Positions 24,991 to 34,331 of a stretch of 64,000 bases of DNA are shown here, in pieces. How positions within the stretch are numbered: the stretch's first letter is position 1; every line of letters starts with the position of its first letter. Origin of the DNA: JAAYPI01 sp963668615 (GTDB lineage: Bacteria > Bacteroidota > Bacteroidia > Bacteroidales > Paludibacteraceae); NCBI GenBank assembly GCA_963668615.2, contig CAXXCL010000003.1, positions 744,001 to 808,000 of the forward strand. Direction: 5' to 3'. Made by a program: the position numbers and the translations under genes. The notes beneath the pieces are model-generated. The model was not told where the DNA came from. It did no database searches and worked only from the letters and a program-made list of their open reading frames with translations.

Positions 24991-25959
24991 ATGACGGATA
25001 AAGAAAAATACTGGCAATTGTGTGAGCAAAATGCTTCTATTCCATTATTTTTACAGGCATGGTGGATGGATGCCGTATGTACTGAAGGAAAACAATGGGA
25101 CGTACTGCTTTATGAAAGCCAAGGAAAAATTCTGGCTGCTATACCTTATCATTTATGGCAAAAATATGCACTGAAAATAATTCTGCAACCTCAGCTTACA
25201 CAAACCAATGGAATTTGGATAGATTACCCGGAAAATCAATCGGAAAATGAACGATTAAGCCTAGAAAATAAAGTTTGTGAGGCTCTTATTAAAAAACTCT
25301 ACAAGTTAAAATGGATATATTACGCTCAAAATTTTCATTTCTCGTTTACTAATTGGTTACCATTTTATTGGAAAAATTTTCAGCAAACTACTCGCTATAC
25401 TTACCGCATTCCCGACATTTCTGATACAGCAAAAGTTTTTTCGACTTTTCACGAAGGGAAAAAAAAGCATATCAAAAAAGCTCACGAATTATTGCATGCT
25501 GATTTTGATGTAAGTTCAAAAGATTTTTACTCTTTTTTAGCCCACACATTGGACAAAAAAAATCAAAAAGTATTTTATTCAAACACCTTTTTTGAAAACC
25601 TTCACGCCATAGCAACGAGCCAAAAACAGGGACAAATTATTGCCATAAAAAATAATGCGAATACGATATACTCTGCAATGTTCGTCGTATGGGACAGTAA
25701 GTCGGGGTATTACCTCATTTCTGCAATTGACAGCGATTACAAGGCAAGTGGGGCCTCAACCTTGATGGTATGGGAGGCTTTGCAATTTTTGGCTGACAAA
25801 ACACAAGCCTTCGATTTTGAAGGTAGCATGATAGAAGGTATTGCAAAATCCAATCAAGAATTTGGTGCAAAACAGACCCCTTATTTTACTATTTCAAAAA
25901 CACGCTCCCCATTTTTTTCCTCACTGATAAAGTTATACCAAAAAATATGGAACAAATAG
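24991..25959 (+). CDS. FemAB-like GNAT transferase (first of pair)
   Basis: The 322-residue product starts at ATG 24991 (a TTG four codons earlier is less likely). It matches the Acetyltransf_6/FemAB pattern: an N-terminal GNAT half with PLFLQAWWMDAV and a C-terminal half containing FHEGKKKHIKKAHELL, then AMFVVWDSKSGYYLISAIDSDYKASGASTLMVWEAL and FDFEGSMIEGIAKSNQEFGAKQTPY. Such proteins transfer aminoacyl or acyl groups onto glycans or peptidoglycan precursors. The last part resembles that of exopolysaccharide-associated members. The second copy overlaps its end by 13 bases. The donor and acceptor are unknown. Confidence 0.75.
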   Translation: MTDKEKYWQLCEQNASIPLFLQAWWMDAVCTEGKQWDVLLYESQGKILAAIPYHLWQKYALKIILQPQLTQTNGIWIDYPENQSENERLSLENKVCEALIKKLYKLKWIYYAQNFHFSFTNWLPFYWKNFQQTTRYTYRIPDISDTAKVFSTFHEGKKKHIKKAHELLHADFDVSSKDFYSFLAHTLDKKNQKVFYSNTFFENLHAIATSQKQGQIIAIKNNANTIYSAMFVVWDSKSGYYLISAIDSDYKASGASTLMVWEALQFLADKTQAFDFEGSMIEGIAKSNQEFGAKQTPYFTISKTRSPFFSSLIKLYQKIWNK

Positions 25960-26921
25960 ATCAAAATACGTTTTTTACTATCACAAAACATTTTGATGTC
26001 ATTCCATATTCACAAACAGAATCATGGGTAATGGCTCAGAGCGATAATGGCCAATTAAAACTACTTTTTCTGGTCGATAGCACAAGCAATCCGAAGATCG
26101 GTTGTGTTGCCCATATAAAAAAGAAATACGGTCTAAAAATGCTTTTAATTGAGGCTGAACGACGAGAAAACAAAATTTTTAAAAGTTCAACCATTCGTTC
26201 CTTCTACGAAGAGCTTAGGCAATGGGGATTTGACGCAATTGAAATAAATTCATGCCTTCCATACTCTTCCGAATACGAGATTGGCATCCGACAGGCAGGA
26301 TTCTTACGTCCTGTAGGTCTCTTTTCAGTACAACTTTCGAATTATATTGACCTAAAAAATGAAGTTTTTTTTAATGAAAATTGGAGAAGGAACCTAAAAA
26401 AATCATCTACAAGCAATCTCTCGTTTGAAATTATTAATAAGGCTCAGAAAAAAGATATCGAAGATTTTTTGAGTCTGTATGAGGAAATGAAAGAGCAAAA
26501 AAACGTTTCTCAGCCTTTTTCAGCATCTTCAATAGAAACACTTTTATCGAGTGAAAACTTCCAATTGTTTTTTGTGAAAAATGCAGAAGAGGAAAGAATT
26601 TCTACCATTATCATTCACAAAAGTGGAGAGCATGCAGGCTTATTGTATGCTGCGACAGGCAAAAAAGCTCACACCTGTTCGGCAGGCTTTTTTATGTACG
26701 AAAAAGTTATTCAATTTTTGAAAGAAGGGAACTTTTCGACCTTTGATATGGAAAAATTGGCTCCTTCCACTCATTCAACCAACTCTGTCTTTTTATTTAA
26801 AAACGGTATTAAAGGCAATCATATCGTGGTAAATGGAGAATGGGCATGGTATAAAAAACAATGGACTCGCCCTATGATGTTTTTTGTAAAAAAATATTTA
26901 CAACATCGCATAGAAATCTAA
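25947..26921 (+). CDS. FemAB-like GNAT transferase (second of pair)
   Basis: The 324-residue product has the same two-part layout as its upstream neighbour but has diverged strongly, so the pair is not a recent duplication. Recognisable parts are ENWRRNLKKSS, a polar stretch ILSLYEEMKEQKN-like, then GLLYAATGKKAHTCSAGFFMYEKVIQFL and FDMEKLAPSTHSTNSVFLFKNGIKG. The start overlaps the upstream gene. Two FemAB-like genes side by side, facing three glycan genes on the other strand, suggest modification of a surface glycan or glycolipid with acyl or aminoacyl groups (inference). It converges on the asparagine-synthase-like gene, overlapping it by 4 bases. Confidence 0.7.
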   Translation: MEQIDQNTFFTITKHFDVIPYSQTESWVMAQSDNGQLKLLFLVDSTSNPKIGCVAHIKKKYGLKMLLIEAERRENKIFKSSTIRSFYEELRQWGFDAIEINSCLPYSSEYEIGIRQAGFLRPVGLFSVQLSNYIDLKNEVFFNENWRRNLKKSSTSNLSFEIINKAQKKDIEDFLSLYEEMKEQKNVSQPFSASSIETLLSSENFQLFFVKNAEEERISTIIIHKSGEHAGLLYAATGKKAHTCSAGFFMYEKVIQFLKEGNFSTFDMEKLAPSTHSTNSVFLFKNGIKGNHIVVNGEWAWYKKQWTRPMMFFVKKYLQHRIEI

Positions 26922-28486
26922 TTCTTAGTTACTTCCTTTTTTACCCGAAACAAATACCACTCAAGAAAATAACGGTTATATCCACCCTTTACCTTATTTG
27001 GAAGTTGTGGCAACTCATTTTTCAAGGGCAAAGAAATTTCTTTCATACAGGTATAATCAGCTTCATGAGAAAGACCTGCTACAACACTATCGGGAAGTAA
27101 TTTTTTTATCTTATTTTTCATCAGCTGAATATTCAACTCAAAATTAGACAAATCTAACTCCTCGGAAAAATTCAAATTAAATTCCGCAAATAAATGTTCT
27201 TTCAAATAATTATTATAAAAATGCTGTTTGTATTTCATCTCTACGGGTAATGTCCTGAAAAATTCCATCAACTCATTATCCCAAAAAGGCAAACGCACTT
27301 CGTGACCAAAAAATTCATATATTCGAACAGAGTTATTAATATTTTTGGGTAATTTTATTTGGACATCAAAATCATCGAAAATAGAATACGAAAGATAATT
27401 TTCCCGACTGATAACAAAATCGTGTACTTTTTCTCTCAAATAATTATTCTTAAGAGCATTTCTGAAAGCAAATTTTTCGGACAGAATTAATGACGTAATA
27501 TGCGAATAGGAAGTTTGTTTGGATATATTCGCCTTAGATAATTGGCTTCCTGCCAAGAAATCACCTGAATGACCGGGAATAAAAACAGCGTCTTTTTGAA
27601 TAATATTTTTTTTGACTAATTCTTTCACTCCAAAATATTCGTACATCCAAAACAGATTACTAAATGCTCCGGAAAAAGCATAATATTTTTTAAAACATTC
27701 ATCTTCGAAATATCCCCCAATAATTTCAGGACTGCTATTATCGATAAAATAATAGGGATAGTCCAAAGTTTCTGCCACTTTCTTTGCAATATTATATTCA
27801 GGATTATCCGGTCGACCAACGGTATAACAAATTACATTATTACAATGAAGCTTTTTGAGCATGGCAACTATCAACCTTGAGTCATACCCACCGCTCAAAG
27901 GAATAACTAACTGACGCCCTCTGGTCGATTCTATCAACCGATTAAAACAAGACCTCAAAGTATTGCTAAAAATCTCCTGTGGATCGTTATATGCGGTAAT
28001 TTCCTTTTCAGTTACACCATAAGAATAGTAGGTCTTTTGCGTAACACAGCCCTCTTGAAAAACGACAAAACTTGACGGATTTACTTGGTAAACATGTTTG
28101 ATAAGCGTTTTTCTATCTAACACTACGGAAGAAAAAAGGAAATCAACTTCAGCATCTTTGTCTATCTCCGGACTCGGAGGCAAAATTAGCGACGGATCAT
28201 CAGAAATATGAAGTTCATTTTGATTAACGGAATAAAATAACGGATACACTCTCGTTTTATCACTCGCCAACATGGTCTTGTCATCTCTTTTAATAACGAC
28301 TGAAAAAACACCGTTTATTTCCTTTAATTTTTTCTCTAAATCATGTTCTGTGAGGACTTCAGCAAAGAAATCCAACAAATTTTCCTTCTCTAAAAAATTA
28401 TTTTGTTCATCAAAACAATATCCTTTCACCCAAACGGATTCATTTTGATACCATAGAACGCCATTATTTCGTACTAATCGAATCAT
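26918..28486 (-). CDS. Asparagine-synthase-like amidotransferase (no N-terminal Cys)
   Basis: The 522-residue protein has the PP-loop motif VIPLSGGYDSRLIVAML near residue 200 and a second ATP-site motif PGHSGDFLAGS. Both show an asparagine-synthase type ligase that adenylates a carboxylate. The N-terminal glutaminase-like fold is present (INGVFSVVIKRDDKTMLASDKTRVYPLFYS) but the protein starts MIRLVR, without the catalytic Cys at position 2, so glutamine hydrolysis is not expected. Relatives in polysaccharide loci may amidate or ligate sugars' uronic acid groups (inference). It is the last gene of a glycan operon and overlaps the GT4 gene by 23 bases. Confidence 0.78.
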   Translation of the reverse strand: MIRLVRNNGVLWYQNESVWVKGYCFDEQNNFLEKENLLDFFAEVLTEHDLEKKLKEINGVFSVVIKRDDKTMLASDKTRVYPLFYSVNQNELHISDDPSLILPPSPEIDKDAEVDFLFSSVVLDRKTLIKHVYQVNPSSFVVFQEGCVTQKTYYSYGVTEKEITAYNDPQEIFSNTLRSCFNRLIESTRGRQLVIPLSGGYDSRLIVAMLKKLHCNNVICYTVGRPDNPEYNIAKKVAETLDYPYYFIDNSSPEIIGGYFEDECFKKYYAFSGAFSNLFWMYEYFGVKELVKKNIIQKDAVFIPGHSGDFLAGSQLSKANISKQTSYSHITSLILSEKFAFRNALKNNYLREKVHDFVISRENYLSYSIFDDFDVQIKLPKNINNSVRIYEFFGHEVRLPFWDNELMEFFRTLPVEMKYKQHFYNNYLKEHLFAEFNLNFSEELDLSNFELNIQLMKNKIKKLLPDSVVAGLSHEADYTCMKEISLPLKNELPQLPNKVKGGYNRYFLEWYLFRVKKEVTKN

Positions 28487-29648
28487 TTTTTGTAAGAATA
28501 GATTGATACACCTGAATAATTTTTAAAGCAACAACCTTTTTACTACAAACAGATTGAGCAAATTTACTAATTTCTATTGGGTCAAAAGTTTTTTGTTTCT
28601 CAATCATCTGATTCATGGCAATTGCCAATGCTTCCACCGAATTACTTTTACACTGAATCGCAACTGTTGGTGGAACAATTTCTACAGGTACAGCTTCCGT
28701 ACAAACAACGGGAATACCACAACTTAATGCTTCTAACAAGGCAACAGACTGTGATTCAATACGACTGGACAAAACGAAACAATCGCTTTTTCGTAAATAT
28801 TCTCTTACTCCTTCTCGGTTATGCGAACCGGCAAACACGATAATATTTCGACAACGTACTTTATTCAACAATGATACAAAAGCATGATTATCAAACCCCT
28901 CACCCAACAAAATAAGAGAAGCATTCGGATGTTGCAAACACACCCTGTCAAAGGCAGGTAACAAAATATCGTAGCCCTTGGCAAAATGATATGAATTAGC
29001 GTTCATGAAAACGAATTTATCATCCATTTTCAATCGTTCTTGATACGAAAAAAAATCGGTATCCAAACAATTAGAGATTGTTACAATAGGCGCATTCCCA
29101 TTGGTAAAAGTTTTTACCTTCTCCTGTAATTGGTCAGAAACAGTTATAATAGCACCGGCGTTAGAAAATGCAGCATTCAAATACTTCGTATAACCCTTTT
29201 TTAACAAATTTTCCATATTCTCGGAATGAGAAGAAAACCTCCCTCTGTGTTCCGTTATAACATACGGAACTCCATATTTCTCTTTTATTAGAGCTGCTGC
29301 ATATCCACCCCACATACTACTATGTACGTGAATAATGTCGGGCAACCCGTATTTCTTGGCATATTTATCGAATAATTGAACCGTACGGGCTACCCATATT
29401 TTTATATTCCATTCATCAACAAAAGGTATTTTCCAGGCATAGTTCCTCAACAAAGTAACTCCATCTTCTTCTGTAAAAAAGGAGTTGAAAGGATAACCGA
29501 AAACTTTGTATCTATATTTTCGCCAAGGTAATACTACATTTGCCAAGATATGGACTTCTATTCCTTGTTCTTGTAGTGCCAAAGTTTGGTGAAGACAAAA
29601 ATGTCCGCCTTCAGGTAAATACCATGATGGTAATTGTAATACTCTCAT
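28464..29648 (-). CDS. GT4-family glycosyltransferase
   Basis: The 394-residue protein has the GT-B fold. The N-terminal half begins MRVLQLPSWYLPEGGHFCLHQTLALQEQGIEVHIL and includes DIIHVHSSMWGG. The C-terminal donor half has FMNANSYHFAKGYDILLPAF, the EX7E-type stretch with SSRIESQSVALLEALSCGIPVVCTEA, typical of GT4 retaining transferases using NDP-sugars. It acts in the cytoplasm on a lipid-linked glycan. Gap to the flippase is one base. GDP-mannose from manC is a possible donor, though this cannot be read from sequence. Confidence 0.9.
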   Translation of the reverse strand: MRVLQLPSWYLPEGGHFCLHQTLALQEQGIEVHILANVVLPWRKYRYKVFGYPFNSFFTEEDGVTLLRNYAWKIPFVDEWNIKIWVARTVQLFDKYAKKYGLPDIIHVHSSMWGGYAAALIKEKYGVPYVITEHRGRFSSHSENMENLLKKGYTKYLNAAFSNAGAIITVSDQLQEKVKTFTNGNAPIVTISNCLDTDFFSYQERLKMDDKFVFMNANSYHFAKGYDILLPAFDRVCLQHPNASLILLGEGFDNHAFVSLLNKVRCRNIIVFAGSHNREGVREYLRKSDCFVLSSRIESQSVALLEALSCGIPVVCTEAVPVEIVPPTVAIQCKSNSVEALAIAMNQMIEKQKTFDPIEISKFAQSVCSKKVVALKIIQVYQSILTKNDSISTK

Positions 29649-29649
29649 G

Positions 29650-30939
29650 TTAGTTTTTTATTCGATTTTCATATGACGTGATAATGCCCCAGTACCAAAC
29701 TAGTTGTAGTGCTATAATCAATGTACTCGCCACACAATATAACGCAATTGCCAAATAGAAACTTTTGAAATAAATACCCACTAATAAACCGGATAAACGC
29801 ATTAAAATGGAGGCAACCTCAAATAATAAACCTATTTGTTGTTTTTCAAAAATATCTGCCAAATAAGAAATAGGAGCTACCATTGCTGACATTAACAGCC
29901 AAGGTAACATAAGTCTAATGTATTCGCCCGTTTCACTCCACCCATGTCCCAATAAAAGCCCTGTCAACCAAGGGAGAATAAAATACAACAAAATAAATGA
30001 TGGGACTAAAATGAGAGCAGTTCGGGATATAAACCTCTTGAAAAAAGGCAAGATTTCCAAATCATGATTGACTCTTACAGCTGTCGTCTGATAAAAAACC
30101 TGATTCAATGAGTTAGATATAATATTAATAGGTCGAAATGCTAATGCTAACGCCATCCCAAAATAACCAATATCTCCAATCAAAAAGAACGGTGTAAGCA
30201 ACAATATAGGCATACTACCCCCTAAAGTATTTACCACACTATGAGGCAACGAATATTTCGGAAAATTAGCATATTCTTTTGCTACAACCTTAATTCCATA
30301 TTTGTCAACTGAAAACAATTTCTTTACACCTTTACGCCAAGCCAAAGCAATGCTACTGCAAACAGCAAGCAATTGGCCAACAACTGTTCCTATGATTAAA
30401 CCTCCGCCCAAATATCCAAGCAACCCAAATCCATATTTCAAAGAAGATGTACCAACACTTTGTATTAATTGGTAGGAACCGATATTTTTAAACTGTTTTT
30501 TCCTTGTAAACCAATAATTTAACAAATTCCAAAAGGCCGAGAGAAATACAAAAAATGGTAACAGATATAAATATTTTGCCAAAATGGGAGTATCAAAAAG
30601 ACTTGCTATTGAGGGGGTAAAAAATAAGCCAAAAAGACAAACAATAAAAATTATAATATTAATAAAAAGCCCAATATGAAAACAATCAATGGCTTTTTTT
30701 TCTTTTGGAGGTAATACAATCGCATAGTGATAATTAGCTGTTCCAAAAAGGGTTATTATTCCTCCAATACTCAGAAAAAGATTAAATAACCCGAAATCGG
30801 AAGGACTATATAAACGGGTTAAAAGAGGATAAAAGAGCAATGTTATTGCCTGCGATAATACATTAGCAGACAATAAAGTGGCCGAGTTTTTCACAAAATC
30901 AGCACGAAAAATATTGCCTATTTTTTGGAACAATGTCAT
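29650..30939 (-). CDS. Polysaccharide/oligosaccharide flippase (Wzx/MATE type)
   Basis: From ATG 30939 the product has 429 residues and about 12 to 14 membrane segments. An upstream in-frame ATG would add 35 residues that have no family counterpart, so the shorter start is preferred. Opening residues IFRADFVKNSATLLSANVLSQAITLLFYPLLTRLYSPSDFGLF are typical of the polysaccharide biosynthesis flippase family, which moves undecaprenyl-linked glycan units to the periplasmic side. It is the first gene of a three-gene operon with GT4 and the amidotransferase-like protein, divergent from metG. No polymerase or ligase is next to it. Confidence 0.9.
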   Translation of the reverse strand: MTLFQKIGNIFRADFVKNSATLLSANVLSQAITLLFYPLLTRLYSPSDFGLFNLFLSIGGIITLFGTANYHYAIVLPPKEKKAIDCFHIGLFINIIIFIVCLFGLFFTPSIASLFDTPILAKYLYLLPFFVFLSAFWNLLNYWFTRKKQFKNIGSYQLIQSVGTSSLKYGFGLLGYLGGGLIIGTVVGQLLAVCSSIALAWRKGVKKLFSVDKYGIKVVAKEYANFPKYSLPHSVVNTLGGSMPILLLTPFFLIGDIGYFGMALALAFRPINIISNSLNQVFYQTTAVRVNHDLEILPFFKRFISRTALILVPSFILLYFILPWLTGLLLGHGWSETGEYIRLMLPWLLMSAMVAPISYLADIFEKQQIGLLFEVASILMRLSGLLVGIYFKSFYLAIALYCVASTLIIALQLVWYWGIITSYENRIKN

Positions 30940-31069
30940 TATTTTTTTTAGCTTCTTTGTCAAAAACAAAGATACACTTTTTATTGGAAAAAGAATATAC
31001 GGTTGTTTGTACATCAAATTATAGAGGAATCGCCCTAAAATCATCCTTTCATAAACACCAAAAAATACT

Positions 31070-31077
31070 TAACTTTG
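31070..31077 (+). promoter_or_regulatory. -7 box of metG
   Basis: TAACTTTG fits TAnnTTTG and lies 28 bases before the metG start. Confidence 0.5.
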
Positions 31078-31105
31078 CAAATTAAATTCTTATTTTATTT
31101 GGAAT

Positions 31106-33163
31106 ATGGAGAAAAAATTCAAAAGGACTACTATCACTTCAGCTCTTCCCTATGCTAACGGTCCTGTTCATATTGGACATTTAGCGGGTGTTTATGTGCC
31201 TGCAGATATTTATGCACGCTACCTCCGCCTCAAAGGTGAAGATGTTTTGTTCATTGGCGGTTCCGACGAACATGGGGTTCCTATTACTATCAAAGCAAAA
31301 AAAGAAGGAGTTACACCCCAAGATATTGTAGACCGATACCACGGAATTATCAAAAAGTCATTTGAAGAATTTGGAATTTCTTTTGATGTTTATTCCCGCA
31401 CTTCTTCCAAAATTCATCACGAAGTAGCTTCCGGGATGTTCAAAACCATCTATGAAAAGGGAGGTTTTATAGAACAAACCAATGAACAGTACTACGACGA
31501 AACGGCTCAACAATTTTTGGCTGACCGTTATATCACTGGGAAATGTCCTCATTGTGGTAACGAGAATGCATATGGGGACCAATGTGAAGCTTGTGGAACA
31601 TCACTTAATCCGACAGACTTAATCAACCCAAAATCAGCTATTACCGGTAACGCACCCGTAATGCGTGAAACCAAACACTGGTATTTGCCTCTTGACCAAC
31701 ATGAAGAATGGTTGAGAAAATGGATTTTGGAAGACCATAAGGAATGGAAAACTAACGTCTATGGACAATGTAAAAGTTGGCTTGACATGGGCTTACACCC
31801 TCGTGCAGTTAGTCGCGACCTTGACTGGGGAATCCCTGTTCCTTTGAAAAATGCGGAAGGTAAAGTCCTTTATGTATGGTTCGATGCACCAATCGGTTAC
31901 ATATCAAATACCAAAGAACTTTGCGATAATCAACCCGAAAAATTCGGAAAATGGGAAAAATGGTGGAAAGATCCCGAAACTCGTTTGGTACATTTTATTG
32001 GCAAAGACAATATTGTATTCCATTGCATCGTATTTCCTGCTATGTTAAAAGCAGAAGGCTCTTATATTCTGCCCGATAATGTTCCTGCAAACGAATTTCT
32101 GAACCTTGAAGGAGACAAAATTTCCACTTCCCGAAATTGGGCTGTATGGTTAAACGAATACCTTGTAGACTTTCCCGGAAAACAAGATGTATTGCGTTAC
32201 GTACTGACCGCTAACGCTCCGGAGACAAAAGATAATGACTTCACGTGGAAAGACTTCCAAACACGCAATAACAGTGAGTTGGTAGCCATTTTTGGTAATT
32301 TTATCAATCGTGCCATGGTTCTTACTCAAAAATATTTTGACGGAAAAGTTCCCGCCATAGGAGAATTAACCAATTACGATAGACAAACTTTAGCAGAATT
32401 TATCAATGTAAAAGCTGACGTTGAGAAATATCTTGATATTTTCCGTTTCCGAGATGCACAAAAAGAAGCAATGAACTTGGCTCGTATTGGTAATAAATAT
32501 TTAGCTGATACCGAACCTTGGAAAACTGCTAAAACAGATATGGCTCGCACGGCAACCATCTTAAACTTAGCGTTGCAAATTGCAGCCAATTTGGCAATAG
32601 CCTTTGAACCATTTCTTCCATTTACTGCCGACAAACTACGCAAGATACTAGGTCTTAATTCTTTCAATTGGAAACAATTAGGAAGCACGCAACTAATTGA
32701 GGAAGGACACCAACTAAATGCTCCAGAACTGCTTTTCGAAAAAATTGAAGACGATGTGATAGAAGCTCAAATTCAAAAATTGTTAAATACTAAAAAAACA
32801 AACGAATTGGATAATTATAAACCTGATGAAGTTAAAGAGCAAGTTTCTTTTGATGCTTTCATGAAAATGGATATTCGTGTAGGTACCATCCTTGATTGTC
32901 AACGAGTACCCAAAGCCGACAAGCTATTGCAATTTAAAATTGATGACGGCATGGGCGGCAGAACCATTGTATCTGGCATTGCTAAATATTATAACCCGGA
33001 AGATCTTATCGGAAAACAGGTTTGTTTCATGGCCAATTTCGAGCCACGTAAACTCAAAGGAATAGTCAGTGAGGGAATGATTCTTTCAGCAGAAGACGCT
33101 GACGGACGTCTGGTCATTATTTCTCCAAACGATACAGTGAAAACCGGAGTAAACGTAGGATAA
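31106..33163 (+). CDS. metG: Methionyl-tRNA synthetase with C-terminal tRNA-binding domain
   Basis: The 685-residue enzyme charges tRNA-Met. HIGH is present at residues 22-25. The zinc knuckle is CPHCGNENAYGDQCEACG. The second signature is KISTS (338-342) in place of KMSKS, a common change in this family. The C-terminal 110 residues form a Trbp111-like OB-fold (FMKMDIRVGTILDCQRVPKADKLLQFKID), which strengthens tRNA binding and dimerises. It is a single gene with -7 box upstream and a strong terminator after it. Confidence 0.97.
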   Translation: MEKKFKRTTITSALPYANGPVHIGHLAGVYVPADIYARYLRLKGEDVLFIGGSDEHGVPITIKAKKEGVTPQDIVDRYHGIIKKSFEEFGISFDVYSRTSSKIHHEVASGMFKTIYEKGGFIEQTNEQYYDETAQQFLADRYITGKCPHCGNENAYGDQCEACGTSLNPTDLINPKSAITGNAPVMRETKHWYLPLDQHEEWLRKWILEDHKEWKTNVYGQCKSWLDMGLHPRAVSRDLDWGIPVPLKNAEGKVLYVWFDAPIGYISNTKELCDNQPEKFGKWEKWWKDPETRLVHFIGKDNIVFHCIVFPAMLKAEGSYILPDNVPANEFLNLEGDKISTSRNWAVWLNEYLVDFPGKQDVLRYVLTANAPETKDNDFTWKDFQTRNNSELVAIFGNFINRAMVLTQKYFDGKVPAIGELTNYDRQTLAEFINVKADVEKYLDIFRFRDAQKEAMNLARIGNKYLADTEPWKTAKTDMARTATILNLALQIAANLAIAFEPFLPFTADKLRKILGLNSFNWKQLGSTQLIEEGHQLNAPELLFEKIEDDVIEAQIQKLLNTKKTNELDNYKPDEVKEQVSFDAFMKMDIRVGTILDCQRVPKADKLLQFKIDDGMGGRTIVSGIAKYYNPEDLIGKQVCFMANFEPRKLKGIVSEGMILSAEDADGRLVIISPNDTVKTGVNVG

Positions 33164-33197
33164 AAGAAAATAATAATTTTCACTTAAATTTATACCA

Positions 33198-33237
33198 AAC
33201 GTCTGACTAAGATAAATTAGTCAGACGTTCTTTTTTT
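33198..33237 (+). terminator. Terminator of metG
   Basis: AACGTCTGACTAA (33198-33210), loop GATAAA, TTAGTCAGACGTT (33217-33229), then C and a run of seven T. All 13 stem bases pair. Confidence 0.92.
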
Positions 33238-33327
33238 CAATTTCCCCATATTTTGAAACATTTTACTACAAGAATTTGAATACAATAAATTGTTCTCTGG
33301 ATTATTGTTCAATTATAGTAAAAATAA

Positions 33328-33366
33328 AATGGACTGACTCCTGTAAAATACAAAAATCAGTCCATT
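33328..33366 (-). terminator. Terminator of the rplM-rpsI-rpsB-tsf operon
   Basis: On the minus strand AATGGACTGA and TCAGTCCATT pair around a 19-base loop and are followed by TTTATTTTTA. It sits 27 bases after the tsf stop. Together with the metG terminator it fills the 229-bp convergent gap. Confidence 0.8.
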
Positions 33367-33392
33367 CATAAATAGTATACAACCAAGAACTT

Positions 33393-34217
33393 TTACTCTT
33401 GATTTAACGTTACACGTTTAAAATCAGTTGCTGTCAAACCGGCATTTTGTTGTTGTAAATACTGTTGAACAGTAATCTTAGCATCTTTGATGAAAGCTTG
33501 CTCTAATAGGGTTGATTCTTGATAAAATTTGTTTAGACGACCTTGAGCAATTTTATCTAACATGGCTTCAGGTTTACCTTCTTGACGAGCTTTATCTCGA
33601 CCAATTTCTAATTCAGTAGCTACAATATTTGCAGGAACTGATTCTCTATTCAACGAAATAGGACTCATAGCAGCTACTTGCATAGCAATATCTCTTGCGG
33701 CTTTTAAATCGACACTTGCTTGGTTAAACGCAACAATCGTAGCCAACTTATTTCCCGGGTGAATATAAGAAACAGTTGCTTCGCCTTTGACAAATTCATA
33801 AAAACCTAGTTCCATTTTTTCTCCGGTAATACCACTTCTATCTGTAATCAAACTTGCGATTGAAGCTCCGTTAATCTGCAAAGCTAATAAGCTTTCCAAA
33901 TCAGCGGGTTTTTGAGCCATTGCTACATCTAAAATACTTTGAGTTAAAGCGATAAAATCAGCATTTTTAGCAACAAAGTCAGTTTCACACTTCAAAGCAA
34001 CACATGCGGAAAAGTTTCCGGTATGAGCAGCCAATACGCAACCTTCTGAAGCTTCTCTATCACTACGTTTTGCAGCTACAGCTTGACCTTTTTTTCTTAT
34101 TATCTCTATTGCTTTATCAAAGTCTCCATTTGATTCTGTTAACGCATTCTTACAATCCATCATACCCGCACCAGTCATTGTGCGAAGTTTGGAAATATCC
34201 GCCATCGTTACTGCCAT
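33393..34217 (-). CDS. tsf: Elongation factor Ts
   Basis: EF-Ts exchanges GDP for GTP on EF-Tu. The 274-residue protein starts with a UBA-like domain (DISKLRTMTGAGMMDCKNAL) and contains the EF-Ts signature CETDFVAKNADF. Length is typical for Bacteroidota. It is the last gene of the operon, 114 bases after rpsB. Confidence 0.97.
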   Translation of the reverse strand: MAVTMADISKLRTMTGAGMMDCKNALTESNGDFDKAIEIIRKKGQAVAAKRSDREASEGCVLAAHTGNFSACVALKCETDFVAKNADFIALTQSILDVAMAQKPADLESLLALQINGASIASLITDRSGITGEKMELGFYEFVKGEATVSYIHPGNKLATIVAFNQASVDLKAARDIAMQVAAMSPISLNRESVPANIVATELEIGRDKARQEGKPEAMLDKIAQGRLNKFYQESTLLEQAFIKDAKITVQQYLQQQNAGLTATDFKRVTLNQE

Positions 34218-34331
34218 AATATCTTGTTTTTAAATTATTGATTATTACATAAAAAAGTTACAACCGCCACCACTTTGAAAAAAGAGCTTCAGTTGTAACA
34301 TATTTGTTTTATTTGATTGAAAGCAGGAAAA

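Noticed and set aside
24991..26921. Recent tandem duplication of the FemAB-like genes
   Set aside because: The two proteins share layout but few identical stretches, so any duplication is old.
29650..31044. Flippase start at the most upstream ATG
   Set aside because: The 35 extra residues are not found in the flippase fold, and the next ATG gives the standard N-terminus.
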